Below are positions 1 to 8,060 of a stretch of 35,801 bases of DNA, in pieces. A program made the translations under genes and the position numbers. How positions within the stretch are numbered: the first letter of the stretch is position 1; each line of letters opens with the position of its first letter. The DNA comes from Elusimicrobiota bacterium. GTDB taxonomy: Bacteria > Elusimicrobiota > Endomicrobiia > CG1-02-37-114 > XYA2-FULL-39-19. The stretch lies in NCBI GenBank assembly GCA_018816525.1, contig JAHIVV010000006.1:1-35801 (forward strand), given 5' to 3'. The notes beneath the pieces were generated by a model, which saw only the letters and a list, made by a program, of their open reading frames with translations, was not told the origin of the DNA and ran no database searches.

Positions 1-24
1 ATTTATTTTAAAAAAAACAATCCA

Positions 25-1737
25 TCATTCTATATATTCCTTTAACGTCTTGCTTCTTGATGAGTGGCGGAGTTTCCTGATGGCTTTTGCTTCTATTTGG
101 CGTACGCGCTCTCTGGTTACACCGAAAATTTCGCCGACTTCTTCAAGGGTCCTGGGATAACCGCCATCCAGCCCATGGCGCAATGTAAGTATTTTTTCTT
201 CCCTTTCGGAAAGGTTTGCAAGAACCTTTTTAATTTCTTCCCTGCGCATTTCCTGGAAAATACTTTTCACCGGATTGGACCCTCTTTTGTCTTCAATAAA
301 ATCTTTTAACGAGGATTCCTCATCTTCGTCAAGGGGTGTATCAAGGGAAATAGGTTCTTGAACCATTCTTAAAATATGTTTGATTTTAGTTATGGAAACT
401 CTAAGAGTTTTTGAATATTCTTCAATTGTCGGATCCCTGCCGATGGTCTGGCGGTACCTTTTTGACATTTTTAGCATCTTGGAAATAAGTTCTTTCATAT
501 GGACCGGTATTCTTATAGTCCTGGACTGGTCAGCAATAGCCCTGTTGATTGACTGCCTGATCCACCAGGTTGCATATGTAGAAAATTTGAAGCCGCGTTT
601 GTATTCAAATTTTTCGATGGCTTTCATTAATCCCAGGCTGCCTTCCTGAATAAGATCTGTCAGGTCCAGGCCGCTTGAAGTTGCATATTTTTTTGCTACG
701 GAAACTACAAGCCTCAGATTTGCTTTAATTAGTTTGAGTTTGTCTTCAAGGATAAGCCGTTCAAGTTCTTTAATTTTTATATAAGTGTCAAAAAGCTGGT
801 TATGGGTTACGGGTAGAGATGTGCCTGACCTGTTAGTTTTCTTGACGATATTTTTTAGATTGATTATGCTGGATTCGATGCCCGTAAATGTATACCCTGT
901 GGCATGCCTGAAAGCTGTGGGGGTAATCCTTTTCGCCTCGCACCTTCTATAGAGCCTGAATAAGTCTACATAAGACATTTTAAATCTTTTCTCATATTTT
1001 TTAATTTCGCCTTCCCACTGTTTAGCATGGCTGGCAAAAGTTTTTATCTTATTGATCAAACGTTTTATTTTGTCCTGGTTGAGGTTGAGCCCTATAATTT
1101 TGTCAATTATGTTCTGTCTTTCCTGGGCTATGCGATTGTAGAGAGCGGTCTGGTTTTTGTGTTTTTTTGCTTTTTTCTCAAGTTTTTTCACTTTTCTATC
1201 AGTATTATTGATATATTTTACGGTGGCTCTCATTTTCTGGCGCATACGGCTTAGTTGTGCTGAAGATTTCCGTCCTCTGGGCATAAGTTCCTTGGTAGTC
1301 ATTTCCTTCTGGTCAAGCAACAATTCCCAATTGCGAATTTCTTTTAGTGTGATTGGAGAGCCCAATACTATAAGTTTTAACTTTTTTTCATTTTCTCTTA
1401 TGCTTCTTGCGAGATTTACTTCTTCTTCGCGTTTGAGGAGCGGTTCCTTGCCCATCTCTGATAAATATAGCCTGACCGGGTTAGTCAGTTCTTCTTCATT
1501 TCCGTAAGAGTAAGTATGATGCGGTTCTGCGCGTTCCAGTTGATGGGGTTTAATGTTTGTTTCAGTTTCAGCTTTGTCTATAACGGGAATTCCCATATCC
1601 TCCAGCGTGCCGAAAAATTTATCAAGCTGTTCCGGAGATATAGTGTCCTCAGGCATAGCGCGGTTTATCTCATCGTAGGTTATGTATTCATTTTCTTTTG
1701 CATGCTGTAGCAATCCTTTAAAAATATCTTTATTCAT
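25..1737 (-). CDS. rpoD: Primary RNA polymerase sigma factor (sigma-70/RpoD)
   Basis: This is the housekeeping sigma factor that directs RNA polymerase to -35/-10 promoters. The 570-residue protein has the full primary-sigma layout. A region 1.1-like N-terminus covers about residues 1-60, and region 1.2 is at 86-118 ([11 protein letters not shown]). A long lysine-rich non-conserved region runs from about 119 to 330. Region 2 is at about 333-405, with [12 protein letters not shown] and the -10 recognition helix around [18 protein letters not shown]. Region 3 is at about 410-490, and region 4 at 500-565 has the helix-turn-helix [18 protein letters not shown]. Its ATG overlaps the dnaG stop by four bases (ATGA), so the two are probably translationally coupled. 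It is the last gene of the rpsU-dnaG-rpoD operon. The long non-conserved region resembles proteobacterial rather than Firmicute sigma-A. The assignment is secure. Confidence 0.97.
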   Translation of the reverse strand: MNKDIFKGLLQHAKENEYITYDEINRAMPEDTISPEQLDKFFGTLEDMGIPVIDKAETETNIKPHQLERAEPHHTYSYGNEEELTNPVRLYLSEMGKEPLLKREEEVNLARSIRENEKKLKLIVLGSPITLKEIRNWELLLDQKEMTTKELMPRGRKSSAQLSRMRQKMRATVKYINNTDRKVKKLEKKAKKHKNQTALYNRIAQERQNIIDKIIGLNLNQDKIKRLINKIKTFASHAKQWEGEIKKYEKRFKMSYVDLFRLYRRCEAKRITPTAFRHATGYTFTGIESSIINLKNIVKKTNRSGTSLPVTHNQLFDTYIKIKELERLILEDKLKLIKANLRLVVSVAKKYATSSGLDLTDLIQEGSLGLMKAIEKFEYKRGFKFSTYATWWIRQSINRAIADQSRTIRIPVHMKELISKMLKMSKRYRQTIGRDPTIEEYSKTLRVSITKIKHILRMVQEPISLDTPLDEDEESSLKDFIEDKRGSNPVKSIFQEMRREEIKKVLANLSEREEKILTLRHGLDGGYPRTLEEVGEIFGVTRERVRQIEAKAIRKLRHSSRSKTLKEYIE

Positions 1738-3488
1738 TTTGTTAAGTGTCCTCCTGAGCCTTTCAATATAGTTCCTAATTTAGTCCATTCTTCTATTTTT
1801 ACAGGGTCAGATTTAATTTTGCCATCCAACATAGGAATAACTTCTTTTTCAAGCTCTTTTCTTCTTTTTTCATTTTGCTGGGCGTTTATGTCCCTCAGCA
1901 ATGTTTCCATTTGCTGTTTGGGGGAATTATGTTTTCCTGTTTCAAAAGCCAACTGCATAAACCATTTTGCGGCGTCTTCATCAAGCGTATCTGCTAGGGC
2001 TGCAAAAGGTACTCCTTTGTTTAACTGGTTTAACAAAGGGAAAATATGAGAGCATCTTTCGTCGTTAAAAATTTCCAAATTTACCATTTTTATTAGTTCG
2101 GGATTCTGTACGCAAAGGCATATGATTTCTTCTTCAAGGCTTCTTATAGTGCTGACAACTGCTGTTGGATTCGCGCTTTTATCCTGGAAGCCAATTTTTT
2201 TCTTGAAAGAAACTTTTCTAAGTTCAGAAATTATCAGGGATTCGTCTATTTCCAGCTTCTGTGAAATAAATTTTATCATCTCATGCCTGAAAACCTGGTC
2301 TTTGACTTTGGCTATAGTTTCAAGGGCATTCTTAATAAATTTCGATTTATTCTCCGGCGTAGAAATGTCATTTTTCAGGGTGAATAAATACGCTTTAAAT
2401 TCAACCGGATTAACTCCTGTCAGGACAAGTTTGTCGAATGCTTCCCTGCCATTGTGAATCAAATATTCATCAGGATCCATTTTTTCCGGCAGCGAGACAA
2501 TTTTGCAGAAAATGTCATTTTCCAGGCAAAGCTCGCCCGCTCTTACTGCTGCTTCGCGACCGCTGTCATCCGAATCAAAGATCAATAAAGCCATCTCGAT
2601 AAATCTTTTTATAAACTTAAGCTGGTCCGCTGTCAGTGATGTCCCTAAGGGCGCTACAGCATTATCCAGGCCGTATTGATGGCACATCAGGACATCCATA
2701 TAGCCTTCAAGAATTATTACTTTCTTAGTTTTGCTGATGCCTGACTTTGCTTGAAATAACCCGTATAAAGACCTGGATTTGCTGTAAAGCATGCTGTCCG
2801 GGGTATTCAAGTAAAGCGGCTGAACGTCTTTTTTTAAGGTTCTTCCGCCGAAAGCAATTGGATTTCCGGAAAAATCGTAAATGGGGAATACAATCCTGTC
2901 GCGCATGAAGTCATAAGGTTTGCCATTCCTTTCCGAGACAGCTATAAGCCCGCTTTTCTGTAAAAGTTCCTGGCTGTACTTTTTACGCGACTGATTCAGG
3001 AAATCGTTTCCTTCAGGCGCATAACCAAGTTGGAATCTTTCGATGGTATCTTTATTTATCCCGCGTTTTTCAAGGTAACTGCGTGCAAATGATGCTTTCT
3101 CGGATTCCAGAAGGTACTTATGATAAAACTTGACAGTAGCGCTTAGTATTTCCAGTACGTCTTTCTTATCCGCCGGTATTTCTTCGTCGATTTCTTTTAT
3201 TATTATACCGGCCCTTGAAGCAAGTTTTTTTATCGCTTCAGGATAGGAGATGTTATCATACAACATGACAAACTTGAATACATCTCCGCCGGCTTTACAG
3301 CCGAAACAATGAAAAATATTTTTTGACGGGCTTATGTAAAAAGAGGGGGCTTTTTCTGAATGAAAAGGGCAAAGCGCCGTATAGTCTTTACCGACCCTTC
3401 TTAAATTCGGTATATATTCATTGATTAACTCAACAATATTTACCGAATCCCGTAAATTGTCAATAGTTTCTTTTGGAATTCTCGACAT
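1734..3488 (-). CDS. dnaG: DNA primase DnaG
   Basis: DnaG makes the RNA primers for chromosome replication. The 584-residue protein starts with the CHC2 zinc-binding domain; ligands C40, H43, C61 and C64 are visible in [12 protein letters not shown] and FHCFGC. The catalytic core follows, and the TOPRIM motifs are intact: EGYMD at 261-265 and DSDDSG at 305-310, which hold the metal-binding acidic residues. The C-terminal part, from about residue 430, is poorly conserved and should be the helicase-binding domain. It lies 23 bases after the NIF3-like gene and overlaps rpoD by four bases. Length and order fit the family, with nothing broken. Confidence 0.96.
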   Translation of the reverse strand: MSRIPKETIDNLRDSVNIVELINEYIPNLRRVGKDYTALCPFHSEKAPSFYISPSKNIFHCFGCKAGGDVFKFVMLYDNISYPEAIKKLASRAGIIIKEIDEEIPADKKDVLEILSATVKFYHKYLLESEKASFARSYLEKRGINKDTIERFQLGYAPEGNDFLNQSRKKYSQELLQKSGLIAVSERNGKPYDFMRDRIVFPIYDFSGNPIAFGGRTLKKDVQPLYLNTPDSMLYSKSRSLYGLFQAKSGISKTKKVIILEGYMDVLMCHQYGLDNAVAPLGTSLTADQLKFIKRFIEMALLIFDSDDSGREAAVRAGELCLENDIFCKIVSLPEKMDPDEYLIHNGREAFDKLVLTGVNPVEFKAYLFTLKNDISTPENKSKFIKNALETIAKVKDQVFRHEMIKFISQKLEIDESLIISELRKVSFKKKIGFQDKSANPTAVVSTIRSLEEEIICLCVQNPELIKMVNLEIFNDERCSHIFPLLNQLNKGVPFAALADTLDEDAAKWFMQLAFETGKHNSPKQQMETLLRDINAQQNEKRRKELEKEVIPMLDGKIKSDPVKIEEWTKLGTILKGSGGHLTK

Positions 3489-3511
3489 AGTTTCACTGTA
3501 AAACGCTTCGT

Positions 3512-4477
3512 TTAGGCGTTTCTGCGAATACGGGTAAAACCCGAACAGCCGAAAAATTCGATTTTACCGAACTTTTTTTCAACTTCATCGAAAAGAAGGT
3601 TTAGTCCTAATGTATCCGATGAAATGTGCCCGGCAATAACAACATTTATATGGAATTTTTCTGCGTTTTTATAATGTTCGTCCGACATATGCATGCCTAC
3701 AATGGTGCCGACTCCGGCGGTTGCAAGTTTTTCAAAAACTTCGATAGAGCCTTCCGTTCCGCCGGTCATATCAGCAAATATCTTTCCGGCATGCTTGTCT
3801 TTTGACCCTACAAAAATAGTAGGCCCGCAATTATTTGTTACCGCGTTTTTATACTCGGGTATTTTTTTTAGCATTTTCAATACATCATCCAGCGTTTCGG
3901 GAGGATTTTTATCAAAAAGTTTCTGCAAATAGTCGTTGACGCAGTTATCAGCCGGGGTATGCACATTCATAAAGGGAATATCAAGCAATCTGGCCGCATC
4001 TGAAGCCCTAGTGTGGTTTTGAGGCATGACTTTGCGTGAAACTTCTTTTATTCTGGGTTCCATGATTGCTTCTGCGATATTGATAGGAACACCGAATTTA
4101 TGCAGGATGTCAGCCTGCATGTTCATTACTTCGTAGAAGTTGGCATAGGCCCTACCTTCAGGATGATGCGCTATAGCCAGGTCTATTTTTTTTCCGCTTT
4201 TTCTCAACGAATCCATCAGCAAAAGTTCCGGAGTTTCCACATCAACGCCTAATAGTACCGATTTCACTTCTGTGTCTTCTTTGCCGTTTAATATCCGTGA
4301 ATCGGCATAGGGATTGGAGAGTCTTTCTTTGTCAAAGCCGCTTTTTTCATCATCGGTAAGCTTATCGAACTTTTTTTGTTCGGTTTTAAGAGCTTTTTGA
4401 ATTATATCATTGCCCCGAGGGTCTTTCTTCTTGCCGGTTTCAATAACAAACTCGTAAAGAGATCTTAATTTAACCAT
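3512..4477 (-). CDS. NIF3-like dinuclear-metal protein
   Basis: The 321-residue protein looks like a member of the NIF3/YbgI family (DUF34), metal-binding proteins often loosely annotated as GTP cyclohydrolase I type 2. Signs of the family are an AIAHHPEG motif (H104, H105) in the place of the usual HHP metal ligands, NVHTPADN (H173, D177), and a C-terminal GMHMSDEHY followed by AGHISSD (H284). These match the family's late His and acidic ligands in position but not in every residue. The first 70 residues, charged and helical, are an extension not usual in short NIF3 proteins. The cellular role of NIF3 proteins is uncertain, so I give none. It sits inside the rpsU-dnaG-rpoD operon, 14 bases after rpsU, and must be co-transcribed. 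The family is moderately sure. Confidence 0.65.
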   Translation of the reverse strand: MVKLRSLYEFVIETGKKKDPRGNDIIQKALKTEQKKFDKLTDDEKSGFDKERLSNPYADSRILNGKEDTEVKSVLLGVDVETPELLLMDSLRKSGKKIDLAIAHHPEGRAYANFYEVMNMQADILHKFGVPINIAEAIMEPRIKEVSRKVMPQNHTRASDAARLLDIPFMNVHTPADNCVNDYLQKLFDKNPPETLDDVLKMLKKIPEYKNAVTNNCGPTIFVGSKDKHAGKIFADMTGGTEGSIEVFEKLATAGVGTIVGMHMSDEHYKNAEKFHINVVIAGHISSDTLGLNLLFDEVEKKFGKIEFFGCSGFTRIRRNA

Positions 4478-4491
4478 GGGATTGTTTCTCC

Positions 4492-4689
4492 TTAGTAGCT
4501 TTTTTTGAAATATCTTCTTGACTTTCTGCGGCGAGATTCTGCAAGTTTTTCCTTGCGCACAACGCTCGGCGGTTTATAGAATTCTCTTCTTTTAATTTCC
4601 TGAAGGATACCGTCTCTTTCACAGCCGCGTTTAAAACGCCTCAGTGCTTCTTCAATTGATTCGCCTTCTCTTACTTTAACTCCAACCAT
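4492..4689 (-). CDS. rpsU: 30S ribosomal protein S21
   Basis: S21 is a small basic protein of the 30S subunit, near the anti-Shine-Dalgarno end of 16S rRNA. The 65-residue sequence begins [19 protein letters not shown], which is diagnostic, has the conserved core KRGCERDGI and ends in an Arg/Lys-rich tail. A purine-rich ribosome binding site (GGGAAGG) lies about 8 bases before the ATG. It heads the rpsU - NIF3-like - dnaG - rpoD operon, the classic macromolecular-synthesis arrangement, and its own promoter can be read just upstream. Confidence 0.97.
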   Translation of the reverse strand: MVGVKVREGESIEEALRRFKRGCERDGILQEIKRREFYKPPSVVRKEKLAESRRRKSRRYFKKSY

Positions 4690-4712
4690 TAATTTTCACC
4701 TTCCCTTTCGTA

Positions 4713-4741
4713 ATAATATATTTTTTTAGCCCCAAAACCAA
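4713..4741 (-). promoter_or_regulatory. Predicted sigma-70 promoter of the rpsU-dnaG-rpoD operon
   Basis: On the minus strand, TTGGTT (4741-4736) and TATTAT (4718-4713) are separated by exactly 17 bases. Predicted transcription start is near 4706, giving a 17-base leader that contains the rpsU ribosome binding site. The -35 box overlaps the loop and near arm of a 9-bp inverted repeat. This is by-eye matching only. Confidence 0.5.
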
Positions 4742-4759
4742 TCAGGTAGCGGTTTTGGG
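4731..4759 (-). terminator. Hairpin after the HIT gene, possible terminator or operator
   Basis: A perfect 9-bp inverted repeat (CCCAAAACC ... GGTTTTGGG) with an 11-base loop follows the HIT stop codon by 14 bases. On the minus strand it is followed by GCTAAAAAAA rather than a T run, so it is not a textbook intrinsic terminator in that direction. Its distal arm is shared with the -35 box of the rpsU promoter, so it may instead be an operator. Confidence 0.4.
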
Positions 4760-4773
4760 ATTTCGCACTTTGC

Positions 4774-5118
4774 TCAACCTGGGGGCCAGCCTAGTTTCCT
4801 TTTTCCAAGCAGGTGGAAATGCAGATGGCCTACTGCCTGGCCGGCATCCGGGCCGTTATTAACAATTAAGCGAAACCCGGTTTCCGATACTTTTTCTTTT
4901 ACCGCTAAAGCTTGCGCAACCAAATGAATTTTTCCGATCAATTCCCGGTCCTTGTCTTTTAAGTCCATTACCGATGGAATATGCTTTTTTGGGATAATCA
5001 ATATGTGGACTGGCGCCTGGGGATTTACGTCATTGAAAGCAAATATTTCATCATCTTCGAAAACAGCAGCCGCCGGTATTTTTTTCTCCGCAATTTTACA
5101 AAAAATACAATCAGACAT
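4774..5118 (-). CDS. HIT-family (HINT/PKCI-type) nucleotide-binding protein
   Basis: HIT proteins of this type hydrolyse AMP-lysine and other nucleoside phosphoramidates. The start is the ATG at 5118, giving 114 residues beginning MSDCIFCKIAEKKIPA, the standard HINT N-terminus. An AAGGAC ribosome binding site stands about 9 bases before it. The open frame continues 32 codons further upstream, but those residues are not family-like. The catalytic histidine triad is intact (HLHFHLLG near the C-terminus), as is the N-terminal Cys pair CIFC. It is on the same strand as ssrA, 171 bases after it, and a separate promoter is visible in the gap. Family certain, substrate unknown. Confidence 0.93.
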   Translation of the reverse strand: MSDCIFCKIAEKKIPAAAVFEDDEIFAFNDVNPQAPVHILIIPKKHIPSVMDLKDKDRELIGKIHLVAQALAVKEKVSETGFRLIVNNGPDAGQAVGHLHFHLLGKRKLGWPPG

Positions 5119-5223
5119 CTTTTTTGTCCTTGTTATAGTTTCCAAAATCGTAAATATCTTTGTGCTTGTAACCCGAACTCTAAAAAGGTTTGTATATTGG
5201 CAGGCCAGATACAACTTAATACT

Positions 5224-5251
5224 ATATTAACAATATTTGCAGAAAAGTCAA
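5224..5251 (-). promoter_or_regulatory. Predicted promoter of the HIT gene
   Basis: On the minus strand, TTGACT (5251-5246) and TAATAT (5229-5224) are 16 bases apart, with TG one base before the -10 box (TGTTAATAT), an extended -10. The predicted start is near 5217, leaving a 100-base untranslated leader before the HIT start at 5118. Confidence 0.45.
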
Positions 5252-5289
5252 GGGGTTTGCAAAAAATAGTTAATAATTATTAAATTATA

Positions 5290-5642
5290 TGGTGGAGGTG
5301 CGGGGAATTGAACCCCGGTCCAGAAATACGCAAATAAGGCGCCTACAGGCTTAGTTCAGATTTTTTTTGCCGTTTTCAGTTTGTCTCTGAACCTGACGCT
5401 GAAAACGGTCCCCAATTTATTTTGTCCTTCTAAAAGCTGTCGGGGCATCAAATTTTAGAAGTAAGCCTATTTAGACGCTGTCCGTTTTATAGGCGTCAAA
5501 CAGCAGCGTGCCGCCATCAATTAGGCAGCGTATGCATAAGTGTTTGCACTTATTTGTAGTGGCCGATTGTTAACGTGGCCTTCGGCCAACCACGGCCTGC
5601 AACCATTATTTACACTACCCCTGTCGAACCCTGTTCACCCCC
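5290..5642 (-). ncRNA. ssrA: Transfer-messenger RNA (tmRNA)
   Basis: tmRNA rescues stalled ribosomes and tags their unfinished proteins. The 5' end GGGGGTG pairs with CACCTCC near the 3' end as a 7-bp acceptor stem with one G-U. The T-arm CGGGG TTCAATT CCCCG is perfect, and the conserved 5' stretch reads GGTTCGACAGGGG. CCA is encoded at 5292-5290. The tag-coding segment lies at 5547-5521. Several GC-rich stems with pseudoknot potential follow it, for example GCCGTTTTCAG with its complement around 5370-5410. The 353-base length fits a one-piece tmRNA. It begins two bases after the stop of a small ORF and has no clear promoter of its own, so it may be processed from the tadA transcript. Confidence 0.95.
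5521..5547 (-). other. tmRNA proteolysis-tag reading frame (ANTYAYAA)
   Basis: Inside ssrA, the frame GCA AAC ACT TAT GCA TAC GCT GCC TAA encodes the eight-residue tag ANTYAYAA and stop. The Ala-Asn start after AAGT and the terminal Ala-Ala match known tags. Most bacterial tags are longer (10 or more residues) and end LAA or VAA, so the short length and YAA ending are unusual. Confidence 0.85.
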
Positions 5643-5644
5643 AG

Positions 5645-5785
5645 CTATTTACTATCTCGGCGATCATCAATGCGGCGCTCACCCTTTCTTCTGTTGTATG
5701 ACGGTTCTGTACCGCCCAGCCAACGCTTGTCTGAACTTTTTCTTCTTTGACTTTTTCTGGTGCTTTTATTAATTTTGTTAGCCAT
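5645..5785 (-). CDS. Small basic hypothetical protein between tadA and ssrA
   Basis: A 46-codon ORF begins MANKINKSTRKSQRRK and ends in NRRKGERRIDDRRDSK. It is very rich in Arg, Lys and Ser, with no membrane segment and no cysteine, so a nucleic-acid-binding role is possible but not shown. The ATG is six bases after the tadA stop. The ribosome binding site GAGG overlaps the end of tadA, which suggests translational coupling. The stop TAG is two bases before the first base of tmRNA. I do not recognise a family. The repeated Arg-Arg pairs resemble low-complexity linkers seen elsewhere and are weak evidence. It could be chance, but start, ribosome binding site and tight fit favour a real gene. 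Confidence 0.55.
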   Translation of the reverse strand: MANKINKSTRKSQRRKSSDKRWLGGTEPSYNRRKGERRIDDRRDSK

Positions 5786-5791
5786 AATACC

Positions 5792-6259
5792 TCACTTTAT
5801 TCTGCGCGCGTTTCTCGCTTTTTTAAAAAAATCTTTCATCATTTTTGAGCATTTTTCTTGGATGGTTATATCCGGTATTTGTACAAGTTCGGGTTTTTTT
5901 AAAGAACGATTCGTGTACATTTTATTAAAAGAAGCACACCCGAATACAATTTTTTTTATTCTTGCCAAATGGATGGCAGTCAGGCACATGGCGCATGGTT
6001 CTACGGTCACATAAAGAGTTGAATCTGACAGCCTCCAATTGCCTGTTTTTCGGCCAGCTTTACGTATCGCAAGTATTTCCGCATGTGCTGTCGCATCATT
6101 TTCCGTTTCTATGCGATTATAAGCTTTTGCAATTATTTTGTCGTTTTTTGCAATTACTGCGCCTACGGGAACTTCACTGTTTTTCAATGATCTTTGCGCT
6201 TCTTCAATAGCTTTTTCCATGAAGAACCCGTCGTTATTGTTTGATGAAATCATATACAA
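5792..6259 (-). CDS. tadA: tRNA-specific adenosine deaminase TadA
   Basis: TadA deaminates A34 of tRNA-Arg(ACG) to inosine so it can read CGU, CGC and CGA. The 155-residue protein has the zinc-dependent deaminase signatures HAE (59-61, catalytic Glu61) and PCAMC (88-92), with SEVPVGAVI upstream and a basic C-terminal helix. Family length is about 150-165. No strong ribosome binding site precedes the ATG at 6259. A second ATG two codons on, or the Met at residue 14, could be the true start. Its substrate tRNA-Arg(ACG) is encoded 25 bases upstream on the same strand. It is followed by the small ORF and ssrA. Confidence 0.93.
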   Translation of the reverse strand: MYMISSNNNDGFFMEKAIEEAQRSLKNSEVPVGAVIAKNDKIIAKAYNRIETENDATAHAEILAIRKAGRKTGNWRLSDSTLYVTVEPCAMCLTAIHLARIKKIVFGCASFNKMYTNRSLKKPELVQIPDITIQEKCSKMMKDFFKKARNARRIK

Positions 6260-6284
6260 AAAGTTTCCGTTTTAAAAATTAAAA

Positions 6285-6358
6285 TGCGCCCAGCAGGATT
6301 TGAACCTGCAGCCTAACGGTTCGTAGCCGTTCGCTCTATCCAATTGGGCTATGGGCGC
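6285..6358 (-). tRNA. tRNA-Arg(ACG)
   Basis: A full cloverleaf: acceptor GCGCCCA/TGGGCGC, anticodon arm AACGG-CTACGAA-CCGTT with anticodon ACG, T-arm GCAGG-TTCAAAT-CCTGC, discriminator A. CCA is not encoded. The D-stem GCCC/GAGC has one C-A mismatch (12-23), where a U-A pair is usual. It begins 18 bases after the nadA stop, with no promoter in between, so it is probably part of the cysE-nadA-tadA transcript. Its A34 is the TadA target. Confidence 0.95.
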
Positions 6359-6376
6359 GCATGCATAATTACGCAG

Positions 6377-7297
6377 TTATGCGACAATTTCAATCATTCT
6401 GTTTACGGATTTCAGTGCTTTTTCTCTTGTTTCTTTTGAAACTTTTACTTCCGGTTTCATTTCTTCAAGTGACCAAAGAACCTTCTCAAGAGTAATAAGC
6501 TTCATGTTAGGGCATACGGCTAATTCACTGGCTGGAACAAAAACTTTATCGGGGTTGTCTTTTTTAAGTTTATGCAAAAGGCCCACTTCGGTGCCGATAA
6601 TAAAAGTTTTTAAATTTGATTCTTTGGCATAACGTATCATTCCGCTTGTTGAAAGTACTTCGTCAGCAAGTTTAACAACTTCCATATGGCATTCAGGGTG
6701 TACTAAAACTTTTGAATCCGGATATTTTGTTTTCAGTTTTTTGATATCTTCCGGAAGTATTTTTAAATGCGTGGGGCAGTAGCCGTTCCACATAATTATT
6801 TTTTTATCGGATTTAGACTGCACGTAACTGGCAAGATATTTGTCCGGGACAAAAATAACTTCTTTTTCTTTAAGGGAAGCAATTACTTTTTCTGCATTTG
6901 CCGATGTGCAGGCGATATCTGTTTCGGCTTTTACGGCAGCCGAGGTATTTACATAACTTACAACAGGTACTCCGGGGTATTTTTTCTTTAAACTTCTCAC
7001 ATCTTCAGACGTTATTGTATTTGCCAAAGGGCATCCCGCGTTTGCATCAGGAAGAAGTATGGTTTTATCCGGGGACAAAATCGCGGCGGTTTCAGCCATA
7101 AAATGAACCCCGCAAAAAACGATAACGTCCGCATCGGTTTTTGCTGCTTTTCTTGAAAGCTCAAGCGAATCTCCTGATAAATCAGCAATATCCTGAACCT
7201 CAGGCAGCTGGTAATTGTGTACCAGAATTACCGCATTTCTTTTAGTCTTTAATTCCTGGATTTTTTCGGTTATTTTTTTATTTGAATTATTATTCAT
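6377..7297 (-). CDS. nadA: Quinolinate synthase NadA
   Basis: NadA condenses iminoaspartate with dihydroxyacetone phosphate to quinolinate in de novo NAD synthesis, using a [4Fe-4S] cluster. The 306-residue protein has the three cluster cysteines C89 (AGCPLANT), C174 (NGYCPTHL) and C262 (AVCPNMK). It also has the family motifs ILVHNYQLPEVQDIAD, GVHFMAETAAIL and HPECHMEV. Length is typical of the short, cluster-compact form. It starts one base after the cysE stop. Neither nadB nor nadC is nearby, so the partners lie elsewhere. Confidence 0.96.
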   Translation of the reverse strand: MNNNSNKKITEKIQELKTKRNAVILVHNYQLPEVQDIADLSGDSLELSRKAAKTDADVIVFCGVHFMAETAAILSPDKTILLPDANAGCPLANTITSEDVRSLKKKYPGVPVVSYVNTSAAVKAETDIACTSANAEKVIASLKEKEVIFVPDKYLASYVQSKSDKKIIMWNGYCPTHLKILPEDIKKLKTKYPDSKVLVHPECHMEVVKLADEVLSTSGMIRYAKESNLKTFIIGTEVGLLHKLKKDNPDKVFVPASELAVCPNMKLITLEKVLWSLEEMKPEVKVSKETREKALKSVNRMIEIVA

Positions 7298-7298
7298 T

Positions 7299-7931
7299 TT
7301 ATTTCTTTCTTTTTATTTCCTCTTCAAGTTTGTCAATTCTTTTAGTAAGAAAATCGAATCCTTCTGCTATCGGGTCAGGTAATTTGTTGTGTTCAAGTTT
7401 GTTAAGGTCTTCTTGTGAAAATCCAACTACTACTCTTCCGGGAACTCCTACAACAGTAGCTCCGTTTGGTACTTCTTTTAGTACCACGGAGCCCGCGCCG
7501 ACTCTTGCCTGGTCGCCTATTTTAATAGCTCCGAGTACAATTGCATTTGAGCCTATTACCACATTGTTTCCGATAGTAGGATGCCTTTTGCCTTTGCTTA
7601 AAGTTGTTCCGCCGAGGACAACTCCTTTGTACATAAGAACGTTGTCGCCTATTTCCGTGGTTTCGCCTATTACAACTCCCATTCCATGGTCAATAAAAAA
7701 ATTCTTCCCTATTTTTGCGCCGGGATGAATTTCAATCCCGGTAAAATGCCTGTTTATCTGGGATATAATGCGGGCTAACGTAAAATATTTTTTATTATAA
7801 AGTTTATGCGCAATGCGGTGAAGAATGATCGCATGCAGGCCGGGATAGCAAAGCAGAACCTCAATAAAGTTTCTTGCTGCCGGGTCTTTCTCAAAAATAG
7901 TTTTTACGTCTTCCCTTAATGTTTTAAACAT
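7299..7931 (-). CDS. cysE: Serine O-acetyltransferase CysE
   Basis: CysE makes O-acetylserine from serine and acetyl-CoA, the committed step of cysteine synthesis. The 210-residue protein has an alpha-helical N-terminus and then a left-handed beta-helix of hexapeptide repeats ([30 protein letters not shown]). D81-H82 in [11 protein letters not shown] and H117 in KGKRHPTIG are the expected active-site residues. A short charged helix ends it. This is the compact bacterial form without the long N-terminus of the E. coli enzyme. It has a good promoter and a structured leader and heads an operon with nadA. Confidence 0.94.
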   Translation of the reverse strand: MFKTLREDVKTIFEKDPAARNFIEVLLCYPGLHAIILHRIAHKLYNKKYFTLARIISQINRHFTGIEIHPGAKIGKNFFIDHGMGVVIGETTEIGDNVLMYKGVVLGGTTLSKGKRHPTIGNNVVIGSNAIVLGAIKIGDQARVGAGSVVLKEVPNGATVVGVPGRVVVGFSQEDLNKLEHNKLPDPIAEGFDFLTKRIDKLEEEIKRKK

Positions 7932-7941
7932 TGATTGCCCC

Positions 7942-7974
7942 GTTCAAACCCCGCTCAGGTGGGGTAAATTGAAC
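7942..7974 (-). promoter_or_regulatory. Hairpin at the 5' end of the cysE mRNA
   Basis: On the minus strand, GTTCAA (7974-7969) pairs with TTGAAC (7947-7942), and an inner CCCC pairs with GGGG. The hairpin begins almost exactly at the predicted start of transcription and ends about 10 bases before the cysE start, over its ribosome binding region. It could stabilise the mRNA or tune translation. It does not match a riboswitch I know. Confidence 0.45.
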
Positions 7975-7978
7975 GCAA

Positions 7979-8007
7979 ATTATACATAATTATAATTTCA
8001 TTTGCAA
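7979..8007 (-). promoter_or_regulatory. Predicted sigma-70 promoter of the cysE-nadA operon
   Basis: On the minus strand, TTGCAA (8007-8002) and a perfect TATAAT (7984-7979) are 17 bases apart. Predicted start is near 7972. It is divergent from the promoter of the PP-loop gene, and the two -35 boxes are 17 bases apart. Confidence 0.65.
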
Positions 8008-8024
8008 CAAAACCCCTAATCAAT

Positions 8025-8053
8025 TTGACGGTTTTGAATTTTTTTGATATATG
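8025..8053 (+). promoter_or_regulatory. Predicted promoter of the MnmA/ThiI-like gene
   Basis: TTGACG (8025-8030) and TATATG (8048-8053) are 17 bases apart. The start would fall at about 8060, one base before the ATG, so the mRNA would be leaderless. The -10 is a weak match. TATGTT two bases on is an alternative. Confidence 0.4.
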
Positions 8054-8060
8054 TTAAATA

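Noticed and set aside
5119-5214. Upstream extension of the HIT gene (32 more codons)
   Set aside because: The extension does not look like the family N-terminus. The ATG at 5118 has a ribosome binding site and gives the standard MSDCIFCKI start.
7942-7974. SAM or T-box type riboswitch before cysE
   Set aside because: The leader is only about 40 bases with a single hairpin, too short for these classes, and lacks a specifier loop or terminator.
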